Shown here: piece after piece, positions 22,951-31,110 of the stretch
Position numbering within the stretch: the first letter of the stretch is position 1
How the letters are laid out: the number at the start of each line of letters is the position of its first letter
DNA from: CAG-390 sp045543615
GTDB lineage: Bacteria; Bacillota; Clostridia; Oscillospirales; CAG-272
Reading direction: 5' to 3'
Assembly: GCA_045543615.1 (NCBI GenBank)
Contig: JAZPXL010000007.1
Coordinates: forward strand, 1 to 64,000
DNA length: 64,000 nt
Notes under the pieces: model-generated
Told to the model about the DNA's origin: nothing
The model's input: the letters and a program-made list of their open reading frames with translations, nothing else
Databases searched by the model: none
Translations under genes and position numbers: made by a program

Positions 22951-22966
22951 TATTTGATAAACAGAA

Positions 22967-23000
22967 AACAACACCACGGCACGCCTGCCGTGGTGTTGTT
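22967..23000. terminator. Bidirectional terminator between the decarboxylase operon and valS
   Basis: Stem AACAACACCACGGCA (22967-22981) / TGCCGTGGTGTTGTT (22986-23000), loop CGCC, T residues after it on the plus strand and on the minus strand side (TTTTCTGTTT). Confidence 0.85.
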
Positions 23001-23022
23001 TTATATTTAGTTTGGGTATTTA

Positions 23023-25686
23023 TCAGCTAAGCTTTGCAAGAGCCGCCTCAATACCTCTGAGTGTTTCCTCGTACTTTGCAAGCTTTGCACGTTCAGCCTC
23101 AACGACTGCGGCGGGAGCTTTAGCTACAAAGCCTGAGTTGGAAAGCTTGCCGTTAAGTCTTGCAATTTCGCCACGTGTCTTTTCAAGCTCTTTCTCAAGT
23201 CTCGCTCTTTCTTTCTCTGTGTCGATAAGCTCGGAGAGAGGCAGATAGATGGTTGCTGCATCGGTAACTATCTGCGCAGAGTTGTCGGGGGATACAACGC
23301 CATCAAAGCTTTCCGCTACCTCAACCTCGGAGGCAGACGCAAGACGGATAAAGAAGGGATGAGTGGACGGAGCAAAGGAGTCGGAATACTTAGTTTCAAT
23401 GAAGATCTTTGTCTTCTTGGAGGGAGGAACATTCATTTCCGTACGACGTGCTCTGATTGCACGGATTACGGAAATGAGCTTGTCGGTGTTTTCGGCCTCA
23501 AGCGCATATTCAAACGCCTCGCTGTACTTGGGATAGCTTGAGATCATAATGCTTTCAGCGTCACCCTCGTGAGGAAGTGCCTGATAGATCTCTTCGGTGA
23601 TGAAAGGCATAAAGGGATGGAGAAGCTTGAGGGTCCCCGTGAGAACGTACGCAAGAACATTCTGCGCTACGAGACATCCCTCGCTGTCCTTTTCTGCAAG
23701 GCGAGCCTTTGTAAGCTCAATATACCAGTCGCAGAAGATATCCCAAACAAAGTCATAGATGTTGGAAAGTGCAATACCAACCTCGTATTTGTCAAGGGAA
23801 GCCTCAACTGCAGCAGAAAGACGGTTGAAACGATGGAGAATCCACTTGTCCTCGGGGGCAAGCTTGTCATCTGCAGGAAGAGAAACCTTGTCAATAGTAA
23901 GGTTCATTCTTACAAAACGGGATGCATTCCAAAGCTTGTTTGCAAAATTTCGTGCAGATTCGATCTTTTCGTCGGAGAAGCGCATATCATTTCCGGGGCT
24001 GTTGCCTGTTGCAAGAGCAAAACGAAGTGCGTCAGCACCGTATTTTGAGATGATCTCAAGAGGATCAATACCGTTGCCGAGTGACTTCGACATCTTGCGT
24101 CCCTGGGCATCACGAACAAGACCGTGAATAAATACGTGCGAGAATGGCTTCTCACCCATAAATTCAAGACCCATAAAGATCATCTTGGAAACCCAGAAGG
24201 TGATGATATCGTATCCTGTAACGAGGACGGATGTGGGATAGTATTTCTTAAGCTCTGCTGTATTGTTGGGCCAGCCGAGAACAGTGAAGGGCCAGAGAGC
24301 AGAGGAGAACCAGGTGTCAAGAACATCCTCGTCCTGATCGAAATGTGTGCCACCACACTTGGGGCAAACTGTGGGTGCGCTCTCTGCAACGATCACCTCG
24401 CCGCAATCTGCGCAATAGTACGCAGGAATTCTGTGTCCCCACCAGAGCTGACGGGAGATGCACCAGTCCTTGATGTTCTCCATCCAGTTGAGATAGATCT
24501 TTGAGAATCTGTCGGGAACGAAGCTTACATCATCCTTTTTTACAACCTCGATTGCAGGCTCTGCAAGAGGCTTCATCTTAACAAACCACTGACGAGACGC
24601 AACAGGTTCAAGAACTGTGCCACAACGATAGCAGTGAGCAACGTTGTGAGTGCATTTTTCAACCTTGACGAGAAGACCGAGTGACTCAAGGTCAGCAACT
24701 ATCTGACGTCTTGCCTCGTATCTGTCAAGTCCCTGATACTTGCCACCGTTTTCGTTGATGTGTGCTGTGTTGTCAAGAACGATGATGTTCTCAAGATTGT
24801 GACGAAGACCTGTTTCGTAGTCGTTAGGATCGTGCGCGGGAGTGATCTTAACACATCCGGTACCGAAATCCTTGTCAACATTTTCATCGGCAACAACGGG
24901 AATTTCTCTGCCAACGAGGGGCAGGATGAGCGTCTTGCCAACGAGGTCTGCATATCTTTCGTCATCGGGAGAAACTGCAACAGCAGTATCACCAAGAAGA
25001 GTTTCGGGACGCGTGGTTGCGATTATTACGTACTTGCCTTCCTCGCCCTTGATGGGGTAACGAATGTGCCAGAAAGAGCCTTCAAGCTCCTTGTGCTCAA
25101 CCTCGGCGTCGGAAATAACTGTGTTACAATGTGGGCATACGTTGGTTATACGAAGTCCACGGTAAATAAGTCCCTTGTTGTAGAGGGAAACGAAAACACG
25201 GCGAACTGCGGCAGAAAGCTCATCACTCATAGTGAATGCCTCACGGGTGAAGTCACAGGAAGAGCCGAGCTTCTGAAGCTGGCTTATGATGCGTCCACCG
25301 TACTGAGCCTTCCACTCCCAGACTCTCTCAAGGAAAGCCTCACGGCCAAGATCGTATCTTGTAAGGCCCTCGTTTACACGAAGATTTTCTTCAACCTTTA
25401 TCTGTGTTGCGATTCCTGCGTGGTCAGTTCCGGGAACCCAAAGGGTATTAAAGCCCTGGAGACGCTTGTAGCGAACAAGGATGTCCTGAAGAGTCTCATC
25501 AAGAGCGTGTCCCATATGAAGCTGTCCTGTTACATTGGGAGGGGGAATAACGATGCAGAAGGGAGGTCTTTCATCATCAACCGAGGGAGTGAAATAGCCT
25601 CTCTCCATCCACATAGCGTAGAGTCTGTCCTCGAATTGCGAGGGATCGTAGGTCTTGGGAAGACCTATTGTGTTGTCACAATTCAT
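23023..25686 (-). CDS. valS: Valyl-tRNA synthetase
   Basis: An 887-residue class Ia synthetase: PPNVTGQLHMGHALD (HIGH motif), WVPGTDHAGIATQ, editing domain (TTRPETLLGDTAVAV), Zn-type Cys pairs (YYCADCGEVI; CPKCGG), GRKMSKSLGNGIDP (KMSKS motif), anticodon-binding domain and the C-terminal coiled-coil arm (EKERARLEKELEKTRGEIAR) typical of ValRS. The start at 25686 (MNCDN) follows AAAGGA on the minus strand; the ten extra residues possible upstream lie before that site. It is controlled by the T-box leader just upstream. Confidence 0.97.
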   Translation of the reverse strand: MNCDNTIGLPKTYDPSQFEDRLYAMWMERGYFTPSVDDERPPFCIVIPPPNVTGQLHMGHALDETLQDILVRYKRLQGFNTLWVPGTDHAGIATQIKVEENLRVNEGLTRYDLGREAFLERVWEWKAQYGGRIISQLQKLGSSCDFTREAFTMSDELSAAVRRVFVSLYNKGLIYRGLRITNVCPHCNTVISDAEVEHKELEGSFWHIRYPIKGEEGKYVIIATTRPETLLGDTAVAVSPDDERYADLVGKTLILPLVGREIPVVADENVDKDFGTGCVKITPAHDPNDYETGLRHNLENIIVLDNTAHINENGGKYQGLDRYEARRQIVADLESLGLLVKVEKCTHNVAHCYRCGTVLEPVASRQWFVKMKPLAEPAIEVVKKDDVSFVPDRFSKIYLNWMENIKDWCISRQLWWGHRIPAYYCADCGEVIVAESAPTVCPKCGGTHFDQDEDVLDTWFSSALWPFTVLGWPNNTAELKKYYPTSVLVTGYDIITFWVSKMIFMGLEFMGEKPFSHVFIHGLVRDAQGRKMSKSLGNGIDPLEIISKYGADALRFALATGNSPGNDMRFSDEKIESARNFANKLWNASRFVRMNLTIDKVSLPADDKLAPEDKWILHRFNRLSAAVEASLDKYEVGIALSNIYDFVWDIFCDWYIELTKARLAEKDSEGCLVAQNVLAYVLTGTLKLLHPFMPFITEEIYQALPHEGDAESIMISSYPKYSEAFEYALEAENTDKLISVIRAIRARRTEMNVPPSKKTKIFIETKYSDSFAPSTHPFFIRLASASEVEVAESFDGVVSPDNSAQIVTDAATIYLPLSELIDTEKERARLEKELEKTRGEIARLNGKLSNSGFVAKAPAAVVEAERAKLAKYEETLRGIEAALAKLS

Positions 25687-25733
25687 TTTTGTTTTTCCTT
25701 TCGAATATATTATCATAAATTTTTATAAAAATA

Positions 25734-25966
25734 AAAAACGCGTCGCATCCAAAACAGGACGCAAAACGCGCGGTACCACCTGTATTCGTGCCGAAGCACA
25801 CACTCATTCTGTCGTGACGTGACAAAACGTTCGGAGCTACTCTCGTTCACACCGACCGCTCAAAGGCGACTTCAACAATGGGTAACACAGACTCGCACCA
25901 ACCGTCTGCTCTCTTTAGTCCCTTCTTGCTTACTACTCCTTGTCATAGCGTTTTATTAGCTTAACA
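25734..25966 (-). promoter_or_regulatory. T-box riboswitch (valine) of valS
   Basis: On the minus strand the leader holds the invariant T-box AGGTGGTACCGCG (25769-25781), followed by a terminator hairpin (arms around GCGTCC and GGATGCG) and TTTTTT at 25732-25737. Further upstream TTGAA-GTC-GCC-TTTGAG fits the specifier-loop pattern (GUGAA-NNN-ACC); the specifier would be GTC (25868-25870), a valine codon, agreeing with the gene. Known mechanism: uncharged tRNA-Val pairs with the leader and prevents termination. Confidence 0.92.
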
Positions 25967-25971
25967 GAAAA

Positions 25972-26000
25972 AGTATAGCACGAAAATAATTAATTGTCAA
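25972..26000 (-). promoter_or_regulatory. Promoter of the valS T-box transcript
   Basis: Minus-strand TTGACA, 17-base spacer, TATACT, just before the T-box leader. Confidence 0.8.
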
Positions 26001-26079
26001 GAGTTTTTCAACTTTTCGATAAATAATATAAAAAATATATACAAATATTCATTTTTTATTGTATTTTTTTATTTACCTA

Positions 26080-26108
26080 TTGCAAAAAAAATCAAACTAT
26101 GCTATAAT
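26080..26108 (+). promoter_or_regulatory. Promoter of the CNNM/CorC gene
   Basis: TTGCAA (26080-26085), 17-base spacer, TATAAT (26103-26108). AAAGGAA serves as ribosome site before 26178. Confidence 0.75.
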
Positions 26109-26177
26109 ATATAACTGATATGCAAAAAGCATATTGATTTACACAAAGAACAAAAGAAAGGAACGGTATTTACTTTT

Positions 26178-27554
26178 ATGGACGGCGACCCTTTAGGGGG
26201 GCAACTTTTGCTTCAGGCTGCTTTGATTTTTGTTAATGCATTTTTCGCATCTGCAGAAATGGCAGTCGTTTCACTCAACACCAATCTGCTTAAAAAGAAG
26301 GCAGAGGATGGCGATAAAAAGGCAGGAAAGCTACTCAAGCTCTCGCAAGAGCCAACACAATTTCTCTCTGCAATTCAGATCGCTATCACACTTGCAGGCT
26401 TTCTCGGTTCAGCTTTTGCAGCAGACAACTTTGCTGATAAGCTTGTAAATTGGATCTACAACGATCTTCAGTTTACCTCAATCAACCTTGAAACGCTTAA
26501 TTCTTTGATGGTTATTGCCATCACGTTGATTCTTTCATTCTTTACGCTTGTTTTCGGAGAGCTTGTTCCTAAGCGTATAGCTATGCATTCTCCCGAAAAG
26601 ATGGCGAGACTCACCGCACCTGTTGTAACTGTGGTTAAGGTGGTGCTTGCACCAGTCATCTGGATGCTCTCTGTATCAACCAACCTTATTCTTCGTATTT
26701 TCGGCATCAAGCCCGGAAGTGAGGAAGAGCAGGTCACAGAGGACGAGATCAGGCTTATGGTCGACATCGGCGAGGAAAGTGGCACGATAGATGCCAAGGC
26801 GAGCGAGATGATCGACAATATCTTTGAGTTTGATAACAGCATTGCAAGAAATGTAATGACAAGAGCTATTGACATTACATCCATTCATTCAAGTGCAACA
26901 GACGAAGAGATACTTAAGGTTTTGAGGGAAAGCGCATATTCCCGTTTTCCTGTTTACAATGAAGATATCAACGACATCGTAGGTATCCTTTACGCAAAGG
27001 ATTTTTACATCGACCGTCTGCGTGACGGAAAGAATACGCCCCTGCTTGAGCTTCTCAGAGCTGCAAGCTTTGTACCTGAAACTGTAAAGTGCGACAAGCT
27101 GTTCTTCGAAATGCAGAAGAGCAACAGACATATTTCACTTGTGGTTGACGAATATGGAGCTGTAAGTGGACTTGTTACGCTTGAGGACTTGCTTGAGGAA
27201 ATCGTGGGCAATATCTACGATGAGTATGATGAGGAAGAGAAAGAAGAGGAGGAAAAGGATATTACCCTTCTCGAAGATAATCTTTGGCGAGTAGCCGGCT
27301 TTACTGAGATAGAAGAGCTTGCCGAGGTTGTCGGCTTTGAATTGCCTGAGGACCGTGAGTACGATACACTCGGTGGTATGGTAATGAGCGAGCTGTCACA
27401 GATTCCCGATGATGGTGACGTTACAATCGAGGTTGAATGCTGTGGCATACATATTAAAGTAGAAAAGATCGAGGAGCGTCGTATTGAATGGGCACTCGTT
27501 TCTAAGCTTGAAACTGCCAAGGCAGAAGATGGCGACGAAGAAAAAATCGATTGA
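26178..27554 (+). CDS. CNNM/CorC-family transporter protein (DUF21-CBS-CorC_HlyC)
   Basis: A 458-residue protein, often labelled 'hemolysin': an N-terminal DUF21 membrane domain of three to four helices (LLLQAALIFVNAFFASAEMAVV; VFGELVPKRIA motif), two CBS domains (~205-330; RNVMTR, YSRFPVY), and a C-terminal CorC_HlyC domain (WRVAGFTEIEELAEVVG, EYDTLGGMV). Known: relatives export Mg2+/Co2+ in exchange for Na+, with CBS domains binding ATP-Mg; true hemolysis is doubtful. An acidic Glu-rich stretch (EEEKEEEEKD) separates the CBS and CorC parts. Single-gene unit between its own promoter and terminator. Confidence 0.93.
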   Translation: MDGDPLGGQLLLQAALIFVNAFFASAEMAVVSLNTNLLKKKAEDGDKKAGKLLKLSQEPTQFLSAIQIAITLAGFLGSAFAADNFADKLVNWIYNDLQFTSINLETLNSLMVIAITLILSFFTLVFGELVPKRIAMHSPEKMARLTAPVVTVVKVVLAPVIWMLSVSTNLILRIFGIKPGSEEEQVTEDEIRLMVDIGEESGTIDAKASEMIDNIFEFDNSIARNVMTRAIDITSIHSSATDEEILKVLRESAYSRFPVYNEDINDIVGILYAKDFYIDRLRDGKNTPLLELLRAASFVPETVKCDKLFFEMQKSNRHISLVVDEYGAVSGLVTLEDLLEEIVGNIYDEYDEEEKEEEEKDITLLEDNLWRVAGFTEIEELAEVVGFELPEDREYDTLGGMVMSELSQIPDDGDVTIEVECCGIHIKVEKIEERRIEWALVSKLETAKAEDGDEEKID

Positions 27555-27573
27555 TAAATACTGAATGATTATA

Positions 27574-27610
27574 AAAGCACCGAGCTTTTGCTCGGTGCTT
27601 TCATTTTTTT
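27574..27610 (+). terminator. Terminator of the CNNM/CorC gene
   Basis: Stem AAAGCACCGAGC (27574-27585) / GCTCGGTGCTTT (27590-27601), loop TTTT, then CATTTTTTTTG. Confidence 0.9.
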
Positions 27611-27631
27611 TGTTGCAATATTTGATAATAA

Positions 27632-27660
27632 TTGACACAGTGGTGGTGATATGATATAAT
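27632..27660 (+). promoter_or_regulatory. Consensus promoter of the Mbeg1-like gene
   Basis: TTGACA (27632-27637), 17-base spacer, TATAAT (27655-27660), 20 bases before the start codon; short 5' leader with TTGGAGGGA as ribosome site. Confidence 0.8.
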
Positions 27661-27679
27661 TTAGTTGGAGGGACTTACA

Positions 27680-29038
27680 ATGGCTGATGTGTTTGATTAT
27701 CTTAATTGGAGAGGCGATATAGGGTTTGAGCAAGCTCCTTTTTGTGAGGTTGATGCACTTGTGTTTTCTAAGCTCGCCTATATTCCGTTTGATGGAATCG
27801 TTGGGGCTGATCACGGAGAGGGAATTACTTTAAATAAGGCAGAAGAGCTGTTTTTCCGGAAAAACGCAGGAAAAAAGATTTCGCTTGGCGAGATAATTCC
27901 CGATGAGATAGTTGATCTCTTTCACGCTTGCGCCAATAGTGCAAGATTTTCTCTTGTTCGCCTATCCTCGTTTGTCAATATCAATGACGGCGAGAGCGTT
28001 GAACAGTTTTCTGCGCTGACATTTTCTTTTGATCAGCTTTTGGTTGTGACATTCAGGGGTACTGATGACACGCTTGTCGGCTGGAAAGAAGACTTTTCAA
28101 TGGCATTCAGTTCACCTGTTGCGGCTCAGTATCGCTCGGAGAGCTATCTGTCAGAAGTGGCTAATGCGCTTGATGGAGATATTATTATATGTGGACACAG
28201 CAAGGGAGGAAACCTTGCATACTTTGCAGCACTTACGGCAAACGAGAACGTCCGTGTACGTATTAAAGAGGTGTATAACCTCGATGGCCCCGGCTTTTTG
28301 AATGCTGTATTTGAGAGCAGAGTATACGAGGAGCTTTCAGGACGAATGCATACCATTGTCCCTACCTGCTCAGTTGTCGGTATGTTCTTTAATTACGATG
28401 AAAATTATCAGGTGGTCGAGAGCTCTGAAAAGGGCATTATGCAACACAATGGACTGTCTTGGAGTGTTATGGGCGCAAAGTTTATTCGTGCAGATGACTT
28501 TAGTGATGATTGTAAACGAATAAATAAGCTTCTCGGTGCTTGGATAGACAGTATGAGCACAAGAGACAGAGAAGAATTTGTCTCGGCTGTTTTTGGAGTC
28601 CTTGAATCAACAAACGCACGTACGCTCACAGAGCTTGCAAGCGATAAGGGCGCAGTAATAAAGGCGTTTTCAAGCCTTGATGACGAGACGAAGCGTGCGC
28701 TGTCCACGGGATTTAAGCTTCTTTTGGGCGAGAGCCGAGCAAGCGTAGGAGAGATGCTTGCACCACAACGAAAGACTACCAAAACCGCGAGGACTGCTCC
28801 AAAGGTAAAGAGACACGTGCGAGGGGCAGGCCCAAAGCCAACTGTTGCTAAATCCACCAAAAAGAAAAGCAAATCTACGAAGCTGACAAAAAATCGGAGA
28901 AAAAGCAAAACACAAGGAATAGTCACGACCGCCCAAAAGCAGAGCTTGAGTACCATAAATAAAGGCAAGGCTATAGCTAAAAATGGTATTGCAAAAATAA
29001 AAAAGGCCTACCTGCGAGCAGTATCAAGAGGAAAATAA
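27680..29038 (+). CDS. Mbeg1-like / DUF2974 lipase-fold protein with Lys-rich tail
   Basis: A 452-residue cytoplasmic protein. The first ~320 residues are the DUF2974 (Mbeg1-like) alpha/beta-hydrolase: LLVVTFRGTDDTLVGWKEDF and nucleophile elbow ICGHSKGGNLAYFAA, with NLDGPGF further on. The last ~90 residues are very rich in Lys/Thr/Arg (KSTKKKSKSTKLTKNRRKSK), an unusual disordered basic tail that may bind nucleic acid, membrane phosphates or wall polymers. No signal peptide. Substrate unknown; the family is predicted to act on lipids. Start 27680. Confidence 0.85.
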   Translation: MADVFDYLNWRGDIGFEQAPFCEVDALVFSKLAYIPFDGIVGADHGEGITLNKAEELFFRKNAGKKISLGEIIPDEIVDLFHACANSARFSLVRLSSFVNINDGESVEQFSALTFSFDQLLVVTFRGTDDTLVGWKEDFSMAFSSPVAAQYRSESYLSEVANALDGDIIICGHSKGGNLAYFAALTANENVRVRIKEVYNLDGPGFLNAVFESRVYEELSGRMHTIVPTCSVVGMFFNYDENYQVVESSEKGIMQHNGLSWSVMGAKFIRADDFSDDCKRINKLLGAWIDSMSTRDREEFVSAVFGVLESTNARTLTELASDKGAVIKAFSSLDDETKRALSTGFKLLLGESRASVGEMLAPQRKTTKTARTAPKVKRHVRGAGPKPTVAKSTKKKSKSTKLTKNRRKSKTQGIVTTAQKQSLSTINKGKAIAKNGIAKIKKAYLRAVSRGK

Positions 29039-29042
29039 ATGC

Positions 29043-29074
29043 AAAGTGCGAGGACGAGCCTCGCACTTTTGTTT
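29043..29074. terminator. Bidirectional terminator
   Basis: Stem AAAGTGCGAGG (29043-29053) / CCTCGCACTTT (29059-29069), loop ACGAG, T-rich on both sides; separates convergent genes ending at 29038 and 29077. Confidence 0.85.
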
Positions 29075-29076
29075 AA

Positions 29077-29517
29077 TCATTTCTGCTTTTTTACAGACCC
29101 CGAAACCTTGAGAGTAAATCTGTGGGAGCAACAGGGGCAACAGACATTGTGCTGACCCGGGCGTCGTGGAAGTCTCAGTATCTTTTTGCAATTTGGGCAA
29201 CGGCGATATATATGAGTCTTTCGATCACGAAAACGGTCACGGCAAAGCCTGAAATAGTCCACAATTCCTCTTTTAATTCTCAGATACTTTGAGTTTTCCT
29301 GTCTGCGCTTAAAGAGATTTTTGGACATAAAACGCCAGACGGAAAGCGCAAGGATTGCAAGAATAATTAAGCTGAGTATCCAAGAGGAGAGAAAAATATT
29401 TATGATAAGAAGAACAAAGGTGACGATGACAAGAAAGGAATAAAGCTCGTCAGGGCCGTTTCTGCCTTGCATAAAACGAAACAGACGCTCTTTAAATGGT
29501 GTTTTGTTTTTCTTCAT
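29077..29517 (-). CDS. Membrane protein with C-terminal zinc ribbon
   Basis: A 146-residue protein: two neighbouring membrane helices (~28-62; SFLVIVTFVLLIINIFL, WILSLIILAILALSVW), a basic linker, then CPNCKKILRLPR and CPCCSHRF, two CxxC knuckles forming a zinc ribbon. The ribbon should lie in the cytosol next to the membrane. No named family known to me; such proteins are common in Clostridia and of unknown function. Confidence 0.75.
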   Translation of the reverse strand: MKKNKTPFKERLFRFMQGRNGPDELYSFLVIVTFVLLIINIFLSSWILSLIILAILALSVWRFMSKNLFKRRQENSKYLRIKRGIVDYFRLCRDRFRDRKTHIYRRCPNCKKILRLPRRPGQHNVCCPCCSHRFTLKVSGSVKKQK

Positions 29518-29578
29518 ATATACCTCCCGTTACGAAAAAGACGGAGGTCGACAAATTTCGCCGACCTCAAATGAACTC

Positions 29579-30118
29579 TTATTTGTTTTTCAGTGAGTCA
29601 CGGATCTCTGTGAGGAGAGTTTCCTGTGCAAGAAGGGAAGCTCTGATGCGAGCATCTTCCTCAGCCTTTGCTGCCGCTGCAGCTGCAGCTGCCTCAGCAT
29701 CAGCCTTTGCCTTCTCGGCAGCAGCTGCCTCATCAGCCGCCTTCTTTGCAAGTTCTTTAGCCGTAGCTGCATCACGAACCTTGTTGATAACTCTTACAAC
29801 GCAGAAAATACAGAGAGCAATGATAAGGAAGTCGATAATTGTCTGAAGCCAAGTACCCCAAAGTATTGCAACTTCAGGTGTAACAACTTCGCCTGCCTCG
29901 TTAAGCACAGCCTCGCTGATAACGGTCTTGATGGAATCAAGGCTACCGTTCTTGATGAATATTCCAATAAAGGGGTTGATTATGTAGTTAACAAAACCTG
30001 TAACGATCTTGCTGAATGCGCCGCCGACAACAACGCCGACTGCCATATCAACTACATTTCCACGAGAAATAAATTTTTTGAAATCGGCAATAAATCCGCC
30101 GTTCTTATTCTTTGCCAT
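29579..30118 (-). CDS. mscL: Large-conductance mechanosensitive channel MscL
   Basis: A 179-residue protein: FKKFISRGNVVDMAVGVVVGGAFSKIV is the classical MscL N-terminal helix and TM1 (Gly-rich pore helix), a loop, then TM2 (LQTIIDFLIIALCIFCVVRVI). It opens under membrane tension and protects against osmotic shock. It is longer than the usual 130-150 residues because the C-terminal bundle helix is replaced by an Ala-rich coiled coil with long Ala runs (AEAAAAAAAAKAEEDARI). Start 30118 follows CCGGAGG on the minus strand; six extra residues possible upstream lie inside that site. Confidence 0.95.
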   Translation of the reverse strand: MAKNKNGGFIADFKKFISRGNVVDMAVGVVVGGAFSKIVTGFVNYIINPFIGIFIKNGSLDSIKTVISEAVLNEAGEVVTPEVAILWGTWLQTIIDFLIIALCIFCVVRVINKVRDAATAKELAKKAADEAAAAEKAKADAEAAAAAAAAKAEEDARIRASLLAQETLLTEIRDSLKNK

Positions 30119-30240
30119 TTTAAACCTCCGGGGCAATTTCTTTCTTATATTATAAATCTAAATAATCAAGATGTCAAGTGGAAAAGAAAGATTTACAGAA
30201 AAATCAATAAAAATTGACCCAAGAACGTAAAAAAATCTAC

Positions 30241-30268
30241 TTGACTCTATCCCGTTTTTGTGTATAAT
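30241..30268 (+). promoter_or_regulatory. Promoter of the serine hydrolase gene
   Basis: TTGACT (30241-30246), 16-base spacer ending in TG, TATAAT (30263-30268). Confidence 0.7.
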
Positions 30269-30311
30269 TATCTTTGATGGTAGCATTATTGCTCACGTAA
30301 AGGAGAGAACA

Positions 30312-31082
30312 ATGGATTTTGAAATGAAAAAAACACAGGTAATGGAAAAGCTTCTTTGCCTGTGCGGAAATAAAGCAATATACTATAAAAACATAAATTC
30401 GGGAGAAGAGATAGCGATCTGCGAGGACGAAGTTTTTGCATCGGCAAGTGTTATAAAAGTTCCTCTATGCACATCCGTTGCCAAGCTTGCAGATGAAGGC
30501 AAGGTGTCACTTGAAGAACTAATACCGATCAGACGTGAGGATATGGTGCCGTCAATGGGTACGCTTCATATGCTTGCAGATGAGATAGACAGCCTGTCTG
30601 TGCGCACGCTTTGCAGAATAATGATAAACACAAGCGACAACTCTGCAACCAACCTGCTCATCAAAAGATTCGGATTTGACAAGTTAAACGAAGAGTTTGA
30701 AGCTCTTGGTCTAAAGCATACTCGCCTCGGCAGGTTAATGATGGATAAAAACGCACCCCGTGAGGGAAGAGAGAACTATATCACGGCTCGTGAGATAGGA
30801 ACGCTTCTTGAATCTGTTTATCTCCATACACTTGTTAGTGATACTGTTTCGTCATTTGTTGAGAGATGCTTGCTTGAGCAACAGTTCAATCACAAGATTC
30901 CGTGTTACCTTAGAGGTGTCAAGGTCGCTCATAAGACGGGCGAAAATTACAGATTGACGCACGATGCTGCAATCGTGTATGCGCCATCTCCATTTGTCCT
31001 TGTTATACTTACAAGCGATACAGATACACTTATGGCTGAACAGGCAATGCGAGAAATTGCTCAGATCCTTTGCCGAGACTAA
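30312..31082 (+). CDS. Class A beta-lactamase-fold serine hydrolase, cytoplasmic
   Basis: A 256-residue protein with the three penicillin-recognising motifs: SVIK (nucleophile Ser and Lys), SDN and KTG. The segment LGRLMMDKNAPREGRENYIT matches class A enzymes by eye but lacks the Glu that activates the deacylating water (E166), with Met in its place. There is no signal peptide. So it is probably a peptidase or esterase of the class A superfamily rather than a resistance enzyme. Start 30312 follows AAAGGAG. Confidence 0.82.
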   Translation: MDFEMKKTQVMEKLLCLCGNKAIYYKNINSGEEIAICEDEVFASASVIKVPLCTSVAKLADEGKVSLEELIPIRREDMVPSMGTLHMLADEIDSLSVRTLCRIMINTSDNSATNLLIKRFGFDKLNEEFEALGLKHTRLGRLMMDKNAPREGRENYITAREIGTLLESVYLHTLVSDTVSSFVERCLLEQQFNHKIPCYLRGVKVAHKTGENYRLTHDAAIVYAPSPFVLVILTSDTDTLMAEQAMREIAQILCRD

Positions 31083-31108
31083 AAAAGCAGGTCAATGACC
31101 TGCTTTTT
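31082..31108. terminator. Bidirectional terminator
   Basis: Inverted repeat AAAAAGCAGGTCA (31082-31094) / TGACCTGCTTTTT (31096-31108), T-rich on both strands, between convergent genes. Confidence 0.85.
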
Positions 31109-31110
31109 GT

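Noticed and set aside
24760..25728. 322-codon plus-strand open frame opposite valS
   Set aside because: Antisense shadow of a well-supported synthetase gene; no homology-like motifs and it would run into the T-box region.
26178..27554. Calling this gene a hemolysin
   Set aside because: Domain order DUF21-CBS-CorC_HlyC points to a CNNM-type ion transporter; the hemolysin label is historical.
30312..31082. Reading this gene as an antibiotic-resistance beta-lactamase
   Set aside because: No export signal and the deacylation Glu appears missing; only the general class A fold is supported.
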